Shown: positions 43,901-52,965 of the stretch, in pieces | Numbering within the stretch: the first letter of the stretch is position 1 | Layout: each line of letters starts with the position of its first letter | DNA from: UBA1258 sp963643225 | GTDB taxonomy: Bacteria > Bacillota > Clostridia > Lachnospirales > Lachnospiraceae | DNA: 64,000 bases | Assembly: GCA_963643225.1 (NCBI GenBank) | Contig: CAVIIX010000005.1 | Span: 1-64,000 of the forward strand | Direction of reading: 5' to 3' | Notes under the pieces: model-generated | Database searches by the model: none | Told to the model about the DNA's origin: nothing | What the model saw: the letters and a program-made list of their open reading frames with translations, nothing else | Translations under genes and position numbers: made by a program

Positions 43901-44159
43901 ATTAATTGAAGAAGGCTTCATGTACGAGGTTATCTCAAAAATTCAGACCATGCGTAAGGAATCAGGCTTTGAGGTAATGGACAGGATCAAGGTTGTTGTG
44001 GCAGGAAGCGATGTTGTGACAAGGGTTGTGTTAAAGAACAAAGAGGCCATTTCCACAAAGGTACTTGCTGTAGAAATAAAAGATAACGGCGAACTTTCCA
44101 ACATGAAAAAATGGAACGTTAATGGTGAAGATGTTACAATAGGTGTTGAACGCGTCTAA
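40968..44159 (+). CDS. ileS: Isoleucyl-tRNA synthetase (long, type-2-like)
   Basis: Charges tRNA-Ile. The 1063 residues carry the class I HIGH motif (KPHIGHVL), the editing domain (AWTTTPWTLASN), the KMSKS motif (GEKMSKSKGNAVDP) and an anticodon-binding C terminus. The length and eukaryote-like features (NPxxG-like start and extended C terminus) fit the second bacterial IleRS type, known for lower mupirocin sensitivity; that property is inferred. Regulated by the T-box at 40701. No terminator is seen before glgP 38 bases downstream. Confidence 0.95.
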   Translation: MYKQVSANMNFVDREKETLKFWNENQIFEKSMENRKEGPTYTFYDGPPTANGKPHIGHVLTRVIKDMIPRYRTMKGYMVPRKAGWDTHGLPVELEVEKLLGIDGKDQIEEYGLDPFVQKCKESVWKYKGMWEDFSGTVGFWADMDDPYVTYHDDYIESEWWALKEIWDKKLLYKGFKIVPYCPRCGTPLSSHEVAQGYKTLKERTAVVRFKIVGEDAYFLAWTTTPWTLASNIALCVNPDEEYVKVKAADGYTYILASALADSVLGSIQREEGTPAYEVLNTYKGSELEYKKYEPLYQCAKDCADKQHKEAFFVYCDNYVTMTDGTGIVHIAPAFGEDDARVGRKYDAPFVQMVDEHGVMKPETPFAGMRAKPTQKEIEAGAVNCDPEVLKELDARGILFSAPKVEHEYPHCWRCSTPLLYFARESWFIKMTAVRDDLVKNNKTVNWIPPTIGEGRFGNWLENIQDWGISRNRYWGTPLNIWECADCGHQEAVGSREQLERMSGNPKAKTVELHRPYIDEITCTCPECGKTMKRVPEVIDCWFDSGAMPFAQHHYPFENKEKFEAQFPAQFISEAVDQTRGWFYSLMAESTLLFNRAPYENVIVLGLVLDENGEKMSKSKGNAVDPFNALQTYGADAIRWYFYTNSAPWLPNRFSGDAVLEGQRQFMGTLWNTYAFFVLYANIDNFDASKYTLEYDKLPVMDKWLLSKLNTMVKDVDENLDKYRIPEAGRALDDFVDEMSNWYVRRSRERFWAKGMEQDKINAYMTLYTALVTVAKAAAPMIPFMAEDIYRNLVCSVDAAAPVSVHLCDFPVCDEKLVDKELEKNMESVLKAVVMGRAARNASNIKNRQPISKMFVKAPFELSEFFKEIIEDELNVKSVEFTDDVREFTSYTFKPQLRTVGPKYGKQLGGIQKYLASVDGNEAFDKLKSEGVLSFNVDGVDVSLAEEDLLIAIAKKEGYVTEADNVVTVVLDTNLTEELIEEGFMYEVISKIQTMRKESGFEVMDRIKVVVAGSDVVTRVVLKNKEAISTKVLAVEIKDNGELSNMKKWNVNGEDVTIGVERV

Positions 44160-44197
44160 AGAAAAAATGACGGGAATTATTTAAGGAGATTAACATA

Positions 44198-46651
44198 ATG
44201 GCAGCACCTGTTTTTGACAAGGAATTGTTCAAAAGAAGCGTTATTTATAACGTAAAAACACTTTACAGAAAAACTTTAGAGGAGGCAACAGACCAGCAGA
44301 TTTTTCAGGCGGTCTGTTACTCCGTTAAGGATCAGATTATCGATTGCTGGATGGATACTCAGAAGGCCATCGATAAGGAAGATTCTAAAATTGTCTATTA
44401 CATGTCCATGGAATTTTTAATGGGCAGAGCTTTAGGCAACAACATTATAAATCTTAAGGCCTACAAGGAAGTATCTAAGGCTTTGGAAGAACTTGGCGTT
44501 GATATAAACGTTGTGGAAGACCAGGAGCCGGATGCGGCTTTGGGCAATGGTGGTTTAGGACGTCTTGCCGCATGCTTTCTTGATTCTTTGGCTACTCTTT
44601 CATATCCTGCCTACGGCTGCGGTATCAGATACAGATATGGTATGTTTAAGCAGGTCATTAAAGACGGATATCAGATAGAGGCTCCAGATAATTGGCTTGA
44701 AAACGGGAATCCCTTTGAATTAAGAAGACCAGAATATACTAAGGAAGTTAAATTCGGCGGATATACCACCTTTGATACAGACGAAAACGGAAGAAACCAT
44801 TATCGGCAGGAGGGATATCAGTCTGTTAATGCTGTGCCCTACGATTTGCCGATTTTAGGCTATGGAAATGGTGTGGTAAACACCTTGCGTATCTGGGATG
44901 CTAAGCCCGTGGAATGCTTTAAGCTTGATTCTTTTGACAAGGGTGACTATCAGAAGGCGGTAGAGCAGGAAAACCTTGCACGTAACATTGTAGAGGTACT
45001 TTATCCTAACGATAACCACTATGCGGGCAAGGAATTAAGACTTAAACAGCAGTACTTCTTCATTTCGGCTTCTGTACAGGAAGCGGTAGATAAATATTTA
45101 CGCAACCACAAGGACTTAAGAAAATTTGCAGAAAAGGTAACCTTCCAGCTTAATGATACACATCCTACAGTTGCAATCCCCGAGCTTATGCGTATTTTAA
45201 TGGATGAGCATAATTTCACCTGGGATGAAGCCTGGGACGTTACCACACATACCTGTGCTTATACAAACCATACAATAATGTCTGAAGCCTTGGAAAAGTG
45301 GCCTATAGAATTATTCTCACGGCTGCTTCCAAGAGTCTATCAGATTATAGAAGAAATCAACCGCCGTTTCATTGAAGAAGTGGAAGCTAAATACCCTGGT
45401 AACAGAGAAAAGGTACGCAAGATGGCTATTATCTATGATGGTCAGGTGCGTATGGCTAATCTTGCAATCGTATCGGGCTATTCGGTAAACGGCGTTGCCA
45501 GACTTCATACGGAAATTTTAAAGAATCAGGAATTAAAGGACTTTTACGAATTATTCCCCGATAAATTCAACAATAAGACAAATGGTATCACTCAGAGAAG
45601 ATTTTTACTTCACGCAAATCCCTTACTTGCAGACTGGGTAACTGGGTATGTTGGAGATGACTGGATTACCGATTTATCGAAGATTAAAAAGCTTGAGCTC
45701 TATGCAGAGGATGAAAAGGCCCAGCATGAGTTTATGAACATTAAATATAAAAACAAAGTGCGTCTTGCAAAATACATAAAAGAGCATAACGGAATCGATG
45801 TGGATCCACGTTCTATTTTTGACGTACAGGTAAAGAGACTTCATGAATACAAGAGACAGTTACTCAATATTTTAAATATTATGTATCTGTATAATCAGTT
45901 GAAAGAAAATCAAAATGAGGATTTCTATCCCCGCACTTTTATTTTCGGTGCAAAGGCAGCTGCAGGATACCGTACGGCCAAACAGACCATTAAATTAATT
46001 AATTCCGTTGCTGATGTTATCAATAACGACACTTCCATCAACGGTAAGATTAAAGTCGTATTTATAGAAGACTACAGAGTATCAAATGCAGAGCTTATTT
46101 TTGCGGCAGCTGATATTTCCGAACAGATTTCAACAGCCTCCAAGGAAGCAAGCGGTACCTCCAACATGAAATTTATGCTTAACGGAGCTTTAACTCTTGG
46201 AACAATGGACGGCGCAAACGTTGAAATTGTAGAGGAAGTAGGTAAAGAAAATGCTGAAATTTTCGGCCTTTCTTCTGACGAGGTAATAAATTACGAGCAG
46301 CAGGGCGGCTATGTACCAATGGAAATCTTTAACAGTAACGCTGATGTAAGAATGGTGCTTATGCAGCTTATAAACGGCACCTATGCGCCTAACAACACAG
46401 AGGAATTCAGATCTTTATATAATTCCTTACTTAACACCTGCGAAACAGACAGAGCCGACAGATATTTTATTTTGAAGGATTTTAAGGCCTATGCAAAAGC
46501 AAGAGAAAACCTTGTTAATAAGTACAGGGATGAAAGGGCCTGGGCAAAATCAGCTATTATCAACATTGCAAATGCAGGTAAGTTTTCTTCTGACCGCACC
46601 ATTCAGGAATACGTTGATGAAATTTGGCACTTGAATAAAGTGACCCTTTAA
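44198..46651 (+). CDS. glgP: Glycogen/starch phosphorylase
   Basis: Phosphorolysis of alpha-1,4-glucan to glucose-1-phosphate using pyridoxal phosphate. The 817 residues have EDQEPDAALGNGGLGRLAACF, GYGIRYRYG-type text (CGIRYRYGMF), and the PLP lysine motif EASGTSNMKFMLNGALTLGTMDG. Length is typical of GlgP. AAGGAG precedes the ATG. It lies between ileS and the hydratase without visible terminators, suggesting T-box-controlled read-through. Confidence 0.95.
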   Translation: MAAPVFDKELFKRSVIYNVKTLYRKTLEEATDQQIFQAVCYSVKDQIIDCWMDTQKAIDKEDSKIVYYMSMEFLMGRALGNNIINLKAYKEVSKALEELGVDINVVEDQEPDAALGNGGLGRLAACFLDSLATLSYPAYGCGIRYRYGMFKQVIKDGYQIEAPDNWLENGNPFELRRPEYTKEVKFGGYTTFDTDENGRNHYRQEGYQSVNAVPYDLPILGYGNGVVNTLRIWDAKPVECFKLDSFDKGDYQKAVEQENLARNIVEVLYPNDNHYAGKELRLKQQYFFISASVQEAVDKYLRNHKDLRKFAEKVTFQLNDTHPTVAIPELMRILMDEHNFTWDEAWDVTTHTCAYTNHTIMSEALEKWPIELFSRLLPRVYQIIEEINRRFIEEVEAKYPGNREKVRKMAIIYDGQVRMANLAIVSGYSVNGVARLHTEILKNQELKDFYELFPDKFNNKTNGITQRRFLLHANPLLADWVTGYVGDDWITDLSKIKKLELYAEDEKAQHEFMNIKYKNKVRLAKYIKEHNGIDVDPRSIFDVQVKRLHEYKRQLLNILNIMYLYNQLKENQNEDFYPRTFIFGAKAAAGYRTAKQTIKLINSVADVINNDTSINGKIKVVFIEDYRVSNAELIFAAADISEQISTASKEASGTSNMKFMLNGALTLGTMDGANVEIVEEVGKENAEIFGLSSDEVINYEQQGGYVPMEIFNSNADVRMVLMQLINGTYAPNNTEEFRSLYNSLLNTCETDRADRYFILKDFKAYAKARENLVNKYRDERAWAKSAIINIANAGKFSSDRTIQEYVDEIWHLNKVTL

Positions 46652-46667
46652 TAAAAGAGGAATTGAA

Positions 46668-48950
46668 ATGATTAAATTACAGGATAACGGCGCATTTTTA
46701 ATAGGGGGTATTGAGGTAGTCCCTGAAAATGCAGAAGCTGCAAAAGAATATTCTGCTTCAAAAGCAAGAAAGGGCACAATGGCCTATAAGATTCTGGCAG
46801 CGCATAATACATCGGGGGATATGAATAAGCTTAAGATTAAATTTGATAAGCTTACTTCACATGACATCACCTTTGTAGGTATTATCCAGACAGCAAGAGC
46901 TTCGGGACTTAAAAAATTTCCGATTCCCTATGTGCTTACAAACTGTCACAATTCACTTTGTGCGGTAGGAGGCACCATCAATGAAGATGATCACATGTTT
47001 GGACTGACCTGTGCCAAGAAATACGGCGGAATCTATGTACCCCCTCACCAGGCAGTTATTCATCAGTTTGCACGTGAAATGCTGGCTGAATCGGGTGCAA
47101 TGATTTTGGGATCTGATTCCCACACCCGTTACGGGGCTCTTGGCACCATGGCAGTAGGCGAAGGCGGTCCGGAGCTTGTAAAGCAGTTATTAAATCAGAC
47201 CTATGATATAAAGCTTCCTGGAGTAGTGGGTGTTTATTTAAAGGGTGAGCCTGTACCGGGCGTTGGCCCTCAGGATGTGGCACTTGCAATTATCGGTGCA
47301 GTTTTTGCAAACGGCTATGTAAACAATAAGGTAATGGAATTTGTGGGACCGGGTGTCAACAAATTATCTGCTGATTTCAGAATCGGTATTGATGTAATGA
47401 CTACCGAGACAACCTGTCTTTCTTCTATCTGGACTACAGATGAAAGGATTGAAGAATTTTATGACATTCACGGACGTAAAGAGGCATATAAGGAATTAAA
47501 ACCTGAAGAAGTGGCTTATTATGACGGTATGATTGAAGTTGATTTATCAAAAATCAGACCTATGATTGCAATGCCTTTCCATCCTTCCAATGTTTACACT
47601 ATTGAAGAAGTTAACAAAAACCTTAAGGATGTGCTTCACGATGTAGAAGAAAGAGCAAAGGTTTCTTTTGGCGAAAAGGTAAACTATTCCTTACAGGATA
47701 AGATAAGAGATGGAAAGCTCTATGTAGAACAGGGCATTATCGCAGGCTGTGCCGGCGGCGGATTTGAAAATATCTGTGCGGCAGCAGACATTCTGGAAGA
47801 TTCCTATATTGGAAGCGACGAATTTACTTTAAGCGTATATCCTGCTTCCACCCCTATTTACATGGAACTTGTAAAGAATGGAAGCGTTGCAAAGCTTATG
47901 AAGGCAGGCTCAATCGTAAAGACAGCCTTCTGTGGTCCCTGCTTTGGTGCAGGCGATACTCCCTCCAATAATGCTTTCTCAATCCGTCACTCTACAAGAA
48001 ACTTCCCTAACAGAGAAGGCTCAAAGATTCAGAACGGCCAGATTGCCTCTGTTGCACTTATGGATGCCCGTTCAATTGCGGCAACTGCAGCCAATAAAGG
48101 CTTCTTAACACCTGCAACAGAATGCGACAAGGAACTTAAAAAATATAAATATTATTTTGATTCTTCAATATATGCAAACCGTGTATTTGATTCACACGGC
48201 CTTGCAGATCCAAATCAGGAAATCAAGATGGGCCCCAACATTAAGGACTGGCCTAAGATGGTAGCTTTAACGGATAATCTTCTTTTGAAGGTGGTATCAG
48301 AAATTCATGATCCCGTTACCACAACAGATGAGCTTATCCCTTCGGGCGAAACCTCATCCTATCGTTCGAACCCTTTGGGACTTGCCGAATTTACTTTATC
48401 AAGAAAGGACCCTGAATATGTAGGTCTGGCTAAGGAAGTAAAGAAGGCAGAGGATGCAAGAGAAGCGGTTATTTTAGGTAATGCAGAGACAAAGCCCTGT
48501 CAGGCACTTCCGGAGCTCCACGAGGTAATGGGCAAGGTAAGAGAAAAATTCCCTGAAGCAAGCCACACAAATTTCGGCATTGGTTCCACAATCTTTGCGG
48601 TTAAGCCAGGTGACGGCTCTGCAAGAGAACAGGCTGCTTCCTGCCAGAAGGTTTTAGGCGGCTGGGCAAACATTGCCCATGAATATGCCACCAAGAGATA
48701 TCGTTCAAACCTCATTAACTGGGGAATGCTTCCTTTTGTGATTGATAAGGGGGACCTTCCTTTTACAAAGGGTGATTACATTTACATTCCTAAAATCAGA
48801 AAAGCGATTATCGAAAAGAACAACGATATTAAGGCTTATGCAGTAAAAGAAAACGGACTTAAGGAATTCACTCTTCACTTAGGCGATTTAACCGATGAAG
48901 AAAGAGAAATTATCTTAAAGGGCTGTTTAATTAACTATAACGCAGTATAA
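46668..48950 (+). CDS. Aconitase-family hydratase (YbhJ/AcnC-like)
   Basis: A 760-residue member of the aconitase superfamily. N-terminal domains contain NCHNSLCAVGGTINEDDHMFG and GSDSHTRYGALGTMAVGEGG; the iron-sulfur region reads IIAGCAGGGFENICAA and TAFCGPCFGAGDTPSNN; a swivelling C-terminal domain follows. The usual aconitase motif GSCTN is replaced by AGCAGGG, so the substrate may not be citrate. YbhJ-type proteins have the same length and uncertain activity. It starts 16 bases after glgP and is followed by a strong terminator at 48953. Confidence 0.8.
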   Translation: MIKLQDNGAFLIGGIEVVPENAEAAKEYSASKARKGTMAYKILAAHNTSGDMNKLKIKFDKLTSHDITFVGIIQTARASGLKKFPIPYVLTNCHNSLCAVGGTINEDDHMFGLTCAKKYGGIYVPPHQAVIHQFAREMLAESGAMILGSDSHTRYGALGTMAVGEGGPELVKQLLNQTYDIKLPGVVGVYLKGEPVPGVGPQDVALAIIGAVFANGYVNNKVMEFVGPGVNKLSADFRIGIDVMTTETTCLSSIWTTDERIEEFYDIHGRKEAYKELKPEEVAYYDGMIEVDLSKIRPMIAMPFHPSNVYTIEEVNKNLKDVLHDVEERAKVSFGEKVNYSLQDKIRDGKLYVEQGIIAGCAGGGFENICAAADILEDSYIGSDEFTLSVYPASTPIYMELVKNGSVAKLMKAGSIVKTAFCGPCFGAGDTPSNNAFSIRHSTRNFPNREGSKIQNGQIASVALMDARSIAATAANKGFLTPATECDKELKKYKYYFDSSIYANRVFDSHGLADPNQEIKMGPNIKDWPKMVALTDNLLLKVVSEIHDPVTTTDELIPSGETSSYRSNPLGLAEFTLSRKDPEYVGLAKEVKKAEDAREAVILGNAETKPCQALPELHEVMGKVREKFPEASHTNFGIGSTIFAVKPGDGSAREQAASCQKVLGGWANIAHEYATKRYRSNLINWGMLPFVIDKGDLPFTKGDYIYIPKIRKAIIEKNNDIKAYAVKENGLKEFTLHLGDLTDEEREIILKGCLINYNAV

Positions 48951-48952
48951 AG

Positions 48953-48982
48953 AATATCCCGTGGCATAAGCCGCGGGATATT
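48953..48982 (+). terminator. Terminator of the ileS-glgP-hydratase unit
   Basis: AATATCCCGTGGC/GCCGCGGGATATT, a 13-bp stem with one G-U pair and an ATAA loop, followed by TT. Confidence 0.85.
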
Positions 48983-49039
48983 TTAAAATCTGTATTTTAG
49001 GAGTATAATAAGGTGATTATTTGTAAAAAGGTTTAGGGA

Positions 49040-50524
49040 ATGATAAAAAAAGCTCACTTAAAAAAGTTAATAGCTTTTGGCCTGACACTTGTGCTTTTAA
49101 CAGGTTGCGGTTCGCAAGGTACTAAGGGCATGGCTGTTTTTTCCAATCAGAATAAAAATTCAAAGAAAAATTCCATGCTTGCTGAATACGTGGCAGACTA
49201 TGAAGTGCCAATAACCTATCCTTCAATAATGACAGATATTAACGGTTATGATGAATATGGCGATAAGGAAGCAGTAATAAGGGCAAAATCCCTTCCTGCG
49301 GTTTATGAAATTAAAGATACAAAAACACGCGAAACCGTATACAGAGGCGCCGTGCACCGTAAGGATACAGAGGAAACTGGTGAATATAAAACGGGTATTA
49401 TAGACTTTTCAAAATTCACGGACAAAGGCTCCTATTATATCGAAACAGAAATACTTGGGGTATCTAAAAATTTTGAAATTAAAGAAGACTTATATAAGGA
49501 AATTTTAGAAAAAGCCTATAAAGGTCTTCGTTCTTTAAGATGTGAAAACTGCCATTTTAAAACGGTAAGATTTGAAAACAATCCAAACAAATATCTTGAT
49601 GTGGACGGTGGCTGGCATACGGATGCAGACGGCGGAAAAGACGTGGTGGAAGGATGTCTTGCGGTAATGGATATCTGCACGGCTTTTGAATATTACGGAG
49701 CTTCCTTTGAGGATGATTTTATGAGTGAAGACTCAAAAAATAATATTCCGGACATTTTGGATGAAGCAATTTATGAAGTAGAATGGCTTTTAAAAATGCA
49801 GAATTCAGAAACCGGCGGTGTATACACTTCGGTTTCTTTACAGAATGTAAGCGGCAAGGATGAAAAGCAGATGGTGGTGGGGGGTGAAACAACAAGAGCC
49901 ACGGCTTATTTTTGCGCCTGCATGAGTAAATTTTCAATGACGATAAAAAAATATGACGCTTCTCTTTCCAATAAAGCATTACAGGCAGCAGGCATTGCCT
50001 GGAAATGCCTTGAAGCAAATAAAGAAATTGTAACGGAAGAACAAAGATATAGAGCAGCGGTTGAAATGTACAGAGCTACAGGCCAGGATGTGTATAAAAC
50101 CGCTACGTTAAGTTATCTTGAGGGGCACGCAGGGGAAGAATACGACACAAGAGCTTCCCTTGATGGAGCCATTACTTATATTGCTACTTCAAGAGCTACG
50201 GATGTGACTATAGCGTCAAATTTAATGACGGCTTTCAGGGACAGAATGGAAATAAAAGCCGATGCTTCAGATAGTTCTTCATTTATGGTAGAATCGGAAG
50301 AGTTTACGGCGACAGAACTGTTAAGAACCGGCTTTGAATTTATTATAATTGACTATATTCTTTCAAATGGAGATTATAAGCACATAGAAGAAAACATTCT
50401 GCATTTCCTTTATGGCAGAAATAAAGAAAGCAAAGATTATACAGACGAGTTAATTCTGCCGGATGATTACGTAAAGCTTATGGCACTTGCAGCCAGACTT
50501 TCCAGCACCGGTTATAAATATTGA
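49040..50524 (+). CDS. GH9-like lipoprotein, C-terminally reduced
   Basis: A 494-residue exported lipoprotein: lipobox LLTGCGS with Cys near residue 23, then a CelD-type immunoglobulin-like domain (~55-160) and a GH9-like (alpha/alpha)6 region. Recognisable GH9 text includes DVDGGWHTDADGGKDVVEG (normally ...GWYDAGDYGKYV) and NIPDILDEAIYEVEWLLKMQ. LHFLYGRN corresponds to the LLGRN motif, but the following His-rich segment and the terminal segment with the catalytic Glu are absent. It may be inactive, carbohydrate-binding, or a divergent hydrolase. Coding follows a short leader; ddl begins 22 bases after its stop. Confidence 0.65.
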   Translation: MIKKAHLKKLIAFGLTLVLLTGCGSQGTKGMAVFSNQNKNSKKNSMLAEYVADYEVPITYPSIMTDINGYDEYGDKEAVIRAKSLPAVYEIKDTKTRETVYRGAVHRKDTEETGEYKTGIIDFSKFTDKGSYYIETEILGVSKNFEIKEDLYKEILEKAYKGLRSLRCENCHFKTVRFENNPNKYLDVDGGWHTDADGGKDVVEGCLAVMDICTAFEYYGASFEDDFMSEDSKNNIPDILDEAIYEVEWLLKMQNSETGGVYTSVSLQNVSGKDEKQMVVGGETTRATAYFCACMSKFSMTIKKYDASLSNKALQAAGIAWKCLEANKEIVTEEQRYRAAVEMYRATGQDVYKTATLSYLEGHAGEEYDTRASLDGAITYIATSRATDVTIASNLMTAFRDRMEIKADASDSSSFMVESEEFTATELLRTGFEFIIIDYILSNGDYKHIEENILHFLYGRNKESKDYTDELILPDDYVKLMALAARLSSTGYKY

Positions 50525-50546
50525 GTATAAAGAAGGAAGGATATAA

Positions 50547-51575
50547 ATGAAGGTAGTAGTACTTGCAGGCGGCACGAGCACCGAAAGGGACGTTTCACTT
50601 GTGTCAGGATTAAAGATTTACAAGGCTTTAAAGGAAAACGGACACAAGACGGTTTTGCTGGACGTATTTTTGGGTCTTGAGGATGTGGATGTTGAAACGG
50701 TTTTTGATAATGGCGATGAGCTTTTAGGAAATATAGAAGGGGTAAAGAAGGAAAATCCTGATATAGAAGCTGTAAGGGCATTGAGAAAGGATGGAGGAAA
50801 AACTTTCTTTGGCCCTAACGTACTTGATATATGCGGTCGTGCAGACGTAGTGTTTATGGCACTCCACGGAGAAAACGGCGAAAATGGAAAGGTGCAGGCG
50901 GCTTTTGATTTACATGGCATAAAATATACGGGAAATGATTACGTAAGTTCAGCTCTAGCAATGGATAAGGCTCTTGCAAAGGAACTGTTTGCCTACCATA
51001 ATGTATCTACACCTGAAGGCTACGAGCTTAAAAAAGGCGAGGCTGACACGCATACACCTAAATATCCGGTTGTAGTGAAAGTAACAGACGGCGGTTCAAG
51101 CGTCGGTGTTTATATAGTTAACAATGACAGTGAATATAAGGAAGCAAAAGCCGAGGCTTTTAAATATGGCAATGCGGTTGTTGTTGAAGAATTCATTAAG
51201 GGAAGAGAATTTTCTGTAGGTGTAATAAAGGGAAAGGCTTTACCTGTAATAGAAATCGCCCCTGTTGAAGGCTTTTATGACTATAAAAACAAATATCAGG
51301 CCGGAGCTGCAATAGAAACCTGCCCTGCTGAAATTTCATTGGAAAATACATTAGAAATGCAAAAACTTTCCGAAAAAGCCTTTAAGGCTTTAAGACTTAA
51401 CCAGTATGCACGAATTGATGTTATGATGAAAGAAAACGGTGATATGTATGTGCTTGAGGCAAATACACTTCCAGGTATGACCCCCACATCCTTAATGCCT
51501 CAGGAGGCTGCGGCTGCGGGAATAAGCTATAATGAACTTTGTGAAACCCTGATTAAGATGGCAATGGAAAAATAA
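50547..51575 (+). CDS. ddl: D-alanine--D-alanine ligase
   Basis: Joins two D-Ala for peptidoglycan precursors. The 342 residues contain the N-terminal VLAGGTSTERDVSLVSG, FMALHGENGENGK, the ATP-grasp segment YPVVVKVTDGGSSVGVYIV, and VLEANTLPGMTPTSLMPQEAAAAG. Length is typical. AAGGAAGG precedes the ATG. murF follows two bases after the stop, forming a precursor-synthesis pair. Confidence 0.95.
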   Translation: MKVVVLAGGTSTERDVSLVSGLKIYKALKENGHKTVLLDVFLGLEDVDVETVFDNGDELLGNIEGVKKENPDIEAVRALRKDGGKTFFGPNVLDICGRADVVFMALHGENGENGKVQAAFDLHGIKYTGNDYVSSALAMDKALAKELFAYHNVSTPEGYELKKGEADTHTPKYPVVVKVTDGGSSVGVYIVNNDSEYKEAKAEAFKYGNAVVVEEFIKGREFSVGVIKGKALPVIEIAPVEGFYDYKNKYQAGAAIETCPAEISLENTLEMQKLSEKAFKALRLNQYARIDVMMKENGDMYVLEANTLPGMTPTSLMPQEAAAAGISYNELCETLIKMAMEK

Positions 51576-51577
51576 TT

Positions 51578-52948
51578 ATGGTACCTTTTGATGTGTTTGT
51601 TGCAGCAATGGCTGCAGGCGGAAAAATCGAAAATTTGGCAGAACATGACGGCTTTACTGGGGTTGTAATGGACTCAAGAAAAATTGAGCCCGGTAACCTT
51701 TTTGTAGCTATTAAGGGAGAAAGAGTTGACGGTCATGATTTCTTAAACCAGGTCTTTGAAAAAGGAGCTTATGCTGCTGTGGTAGACCATGTACCCAAAG
51801 GAGTAACCGGCACCTGTATTGTGGTAAAGGATACTGTGAAGGCATTACAGGATATCGCTGAGTGGTACAGAAGAAGCCTTGACGTAAAGGTTATAGGGAT
51901 AACCGGTAGTGTGGGGAAGACCAGCACCAAGGAAGTGGTGGCATCGGTTCTTTCAGAGCACTTTAAGGTACATAAAACCGACGGAAATTACAATAATGAA
52001 ATCGGCCTTCCTTTAACGGTTCTTACGATAGAAGAGGATGATGAAATTGCCGTACTTGAAATGGGCATAAGTGATTTTGGCGAAATGAGGGTATTAAGTA
52101 AGGTTGCACGCCCTGACATATGTGTCATTACAAATATAGGTCAGTGTCATCTTGAATTTTTACATGACAGAGATGGAATTTTAAAAGCAAAATCAGAAAT
52201 CTTTGAATACATGAATCCTAATGGAAGGATATATTTAAACGGTGACGATGATAAATTACGTACGTTAACGCAAGTAAATGGTATTAAGCCTGTTTTCTTT
52301 GGCTTATCTGAAGAAAATGATGCACATCCTGCCAATTTTGAAGCGCTTGGTTTAAAGGGAAGCAGAATGCAGGTAGTGCTTAAGGGCTCGGCTTTTGACG
52401 CAGAAATCCATATGCTTGGAAAGCATATGGTATCAAATGCAATGGCTGCGGCCCAAATTGCCCATGACTTAGGCATGAATGAGGCTCAGATTGCAAAGGG
52501 CTTAAAAAATGCTAAGACCATCGACGGAAGATTAAAGCTTATTCCCTATAACAAGGGCTATATAATTGATGACTGTTACAATGCATCTCCCGCATCTATG
52601 AAGGCGGCAATCGACACACTTGTGTATGCTGACGGAAGAAGAGTTGCAATATTGGGAGATATGTTTGAACTGGGAGAAGATTCCGATGCAATGCATGCGG
52701 AAGTAGGAGCTTATGCAGTGGAAGCGGGAATTGATAAGCTTGTGTGTGTGGGCGCAAACTGCAAGCATATGTATAATGCGGCGTTAGCTAAAAAGGGAAA
52801 GACTGGTATCGGATATTATCCTACTCTGGATGGACTTTTGGCACACATTAAGGCAGAGCTTAAGCCAGGAGACAACATTTTATTAAAATCAAGTCATGGA
52901 ATGGAATTTTCAAAAATTATAGATACATTAAAAAAGGGTGCACGATAG
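51578..52948 (+). CDS. murF: UDP-MurNAc-tripeptide--D-alanyl-D-alanine ligase
   Basis: Adds the D-Ala-D-Ala made by Ddl to complete the UDP-MurNAc-pentapeptide. The 456 residues have FVAIKGERVDGHDF, the Mur ligase P-loop GITGSVGKTSTKE, DGNYNNEIGLPLT and DDCYNASPASM. Immediately downstream of ddl. Its last codons form part of the terminator at 52931-52960, with the stop codon in the hairpin loop. Confidence 0.95.
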   Translation: MVPFDVFVAAMAAGGKIENLAEHDGFTGVVMDSRKIEPGNLFVAIKGERVDGHDFLNQVFEKGAYAAVVDHVPKGVTGTCIVVKDTVKALQDIAEWYRRSLDVKVIGITGSVGKTSTKEVVASVLSEHFKVHKTDGNYNNEIGLPLTVLTIEEDDEIAVLEMGISDFGEMRVLSKVARPDICVITNIGQCHLEFLHDRDGILKAKSEIFEYMNPNGRIYLNGDDDKLRTLTQVNGIKPVFFGLSEENDAHPANFEALGLKGSRMQVVLKGSAFDAEIHMLGKHMVSNAMAAAQIAHDLGMNEAQIAKGLKNAKTIDGRLKLIPYNKGYIIDDCYNASPASMKAAIDTLVYADGRRVAILGDMFELGEDSDAMHAEVGAYAVEAGIDKLVCVGANCKHMYNAALAKKGKTGIGYYPTLDGLLAHIKAELKPGDNILLKSSHGMEFSKIIDTLKKGAR

Positions 52949-52960
52949 TGCACCCTTTTT
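52931..52960. terminator. Terminator overlapping the murF stop codon
   Basis: Perfect 13-bp arms AAAAAGGGTGCAC/GTGCACCCTTTTT with loop GATA. The murF TAG (52946-52948) lies across the loop and the right arm. It works in both directions. Confidence 0.85.
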
Positions 52961-52965
52961 TCTCA

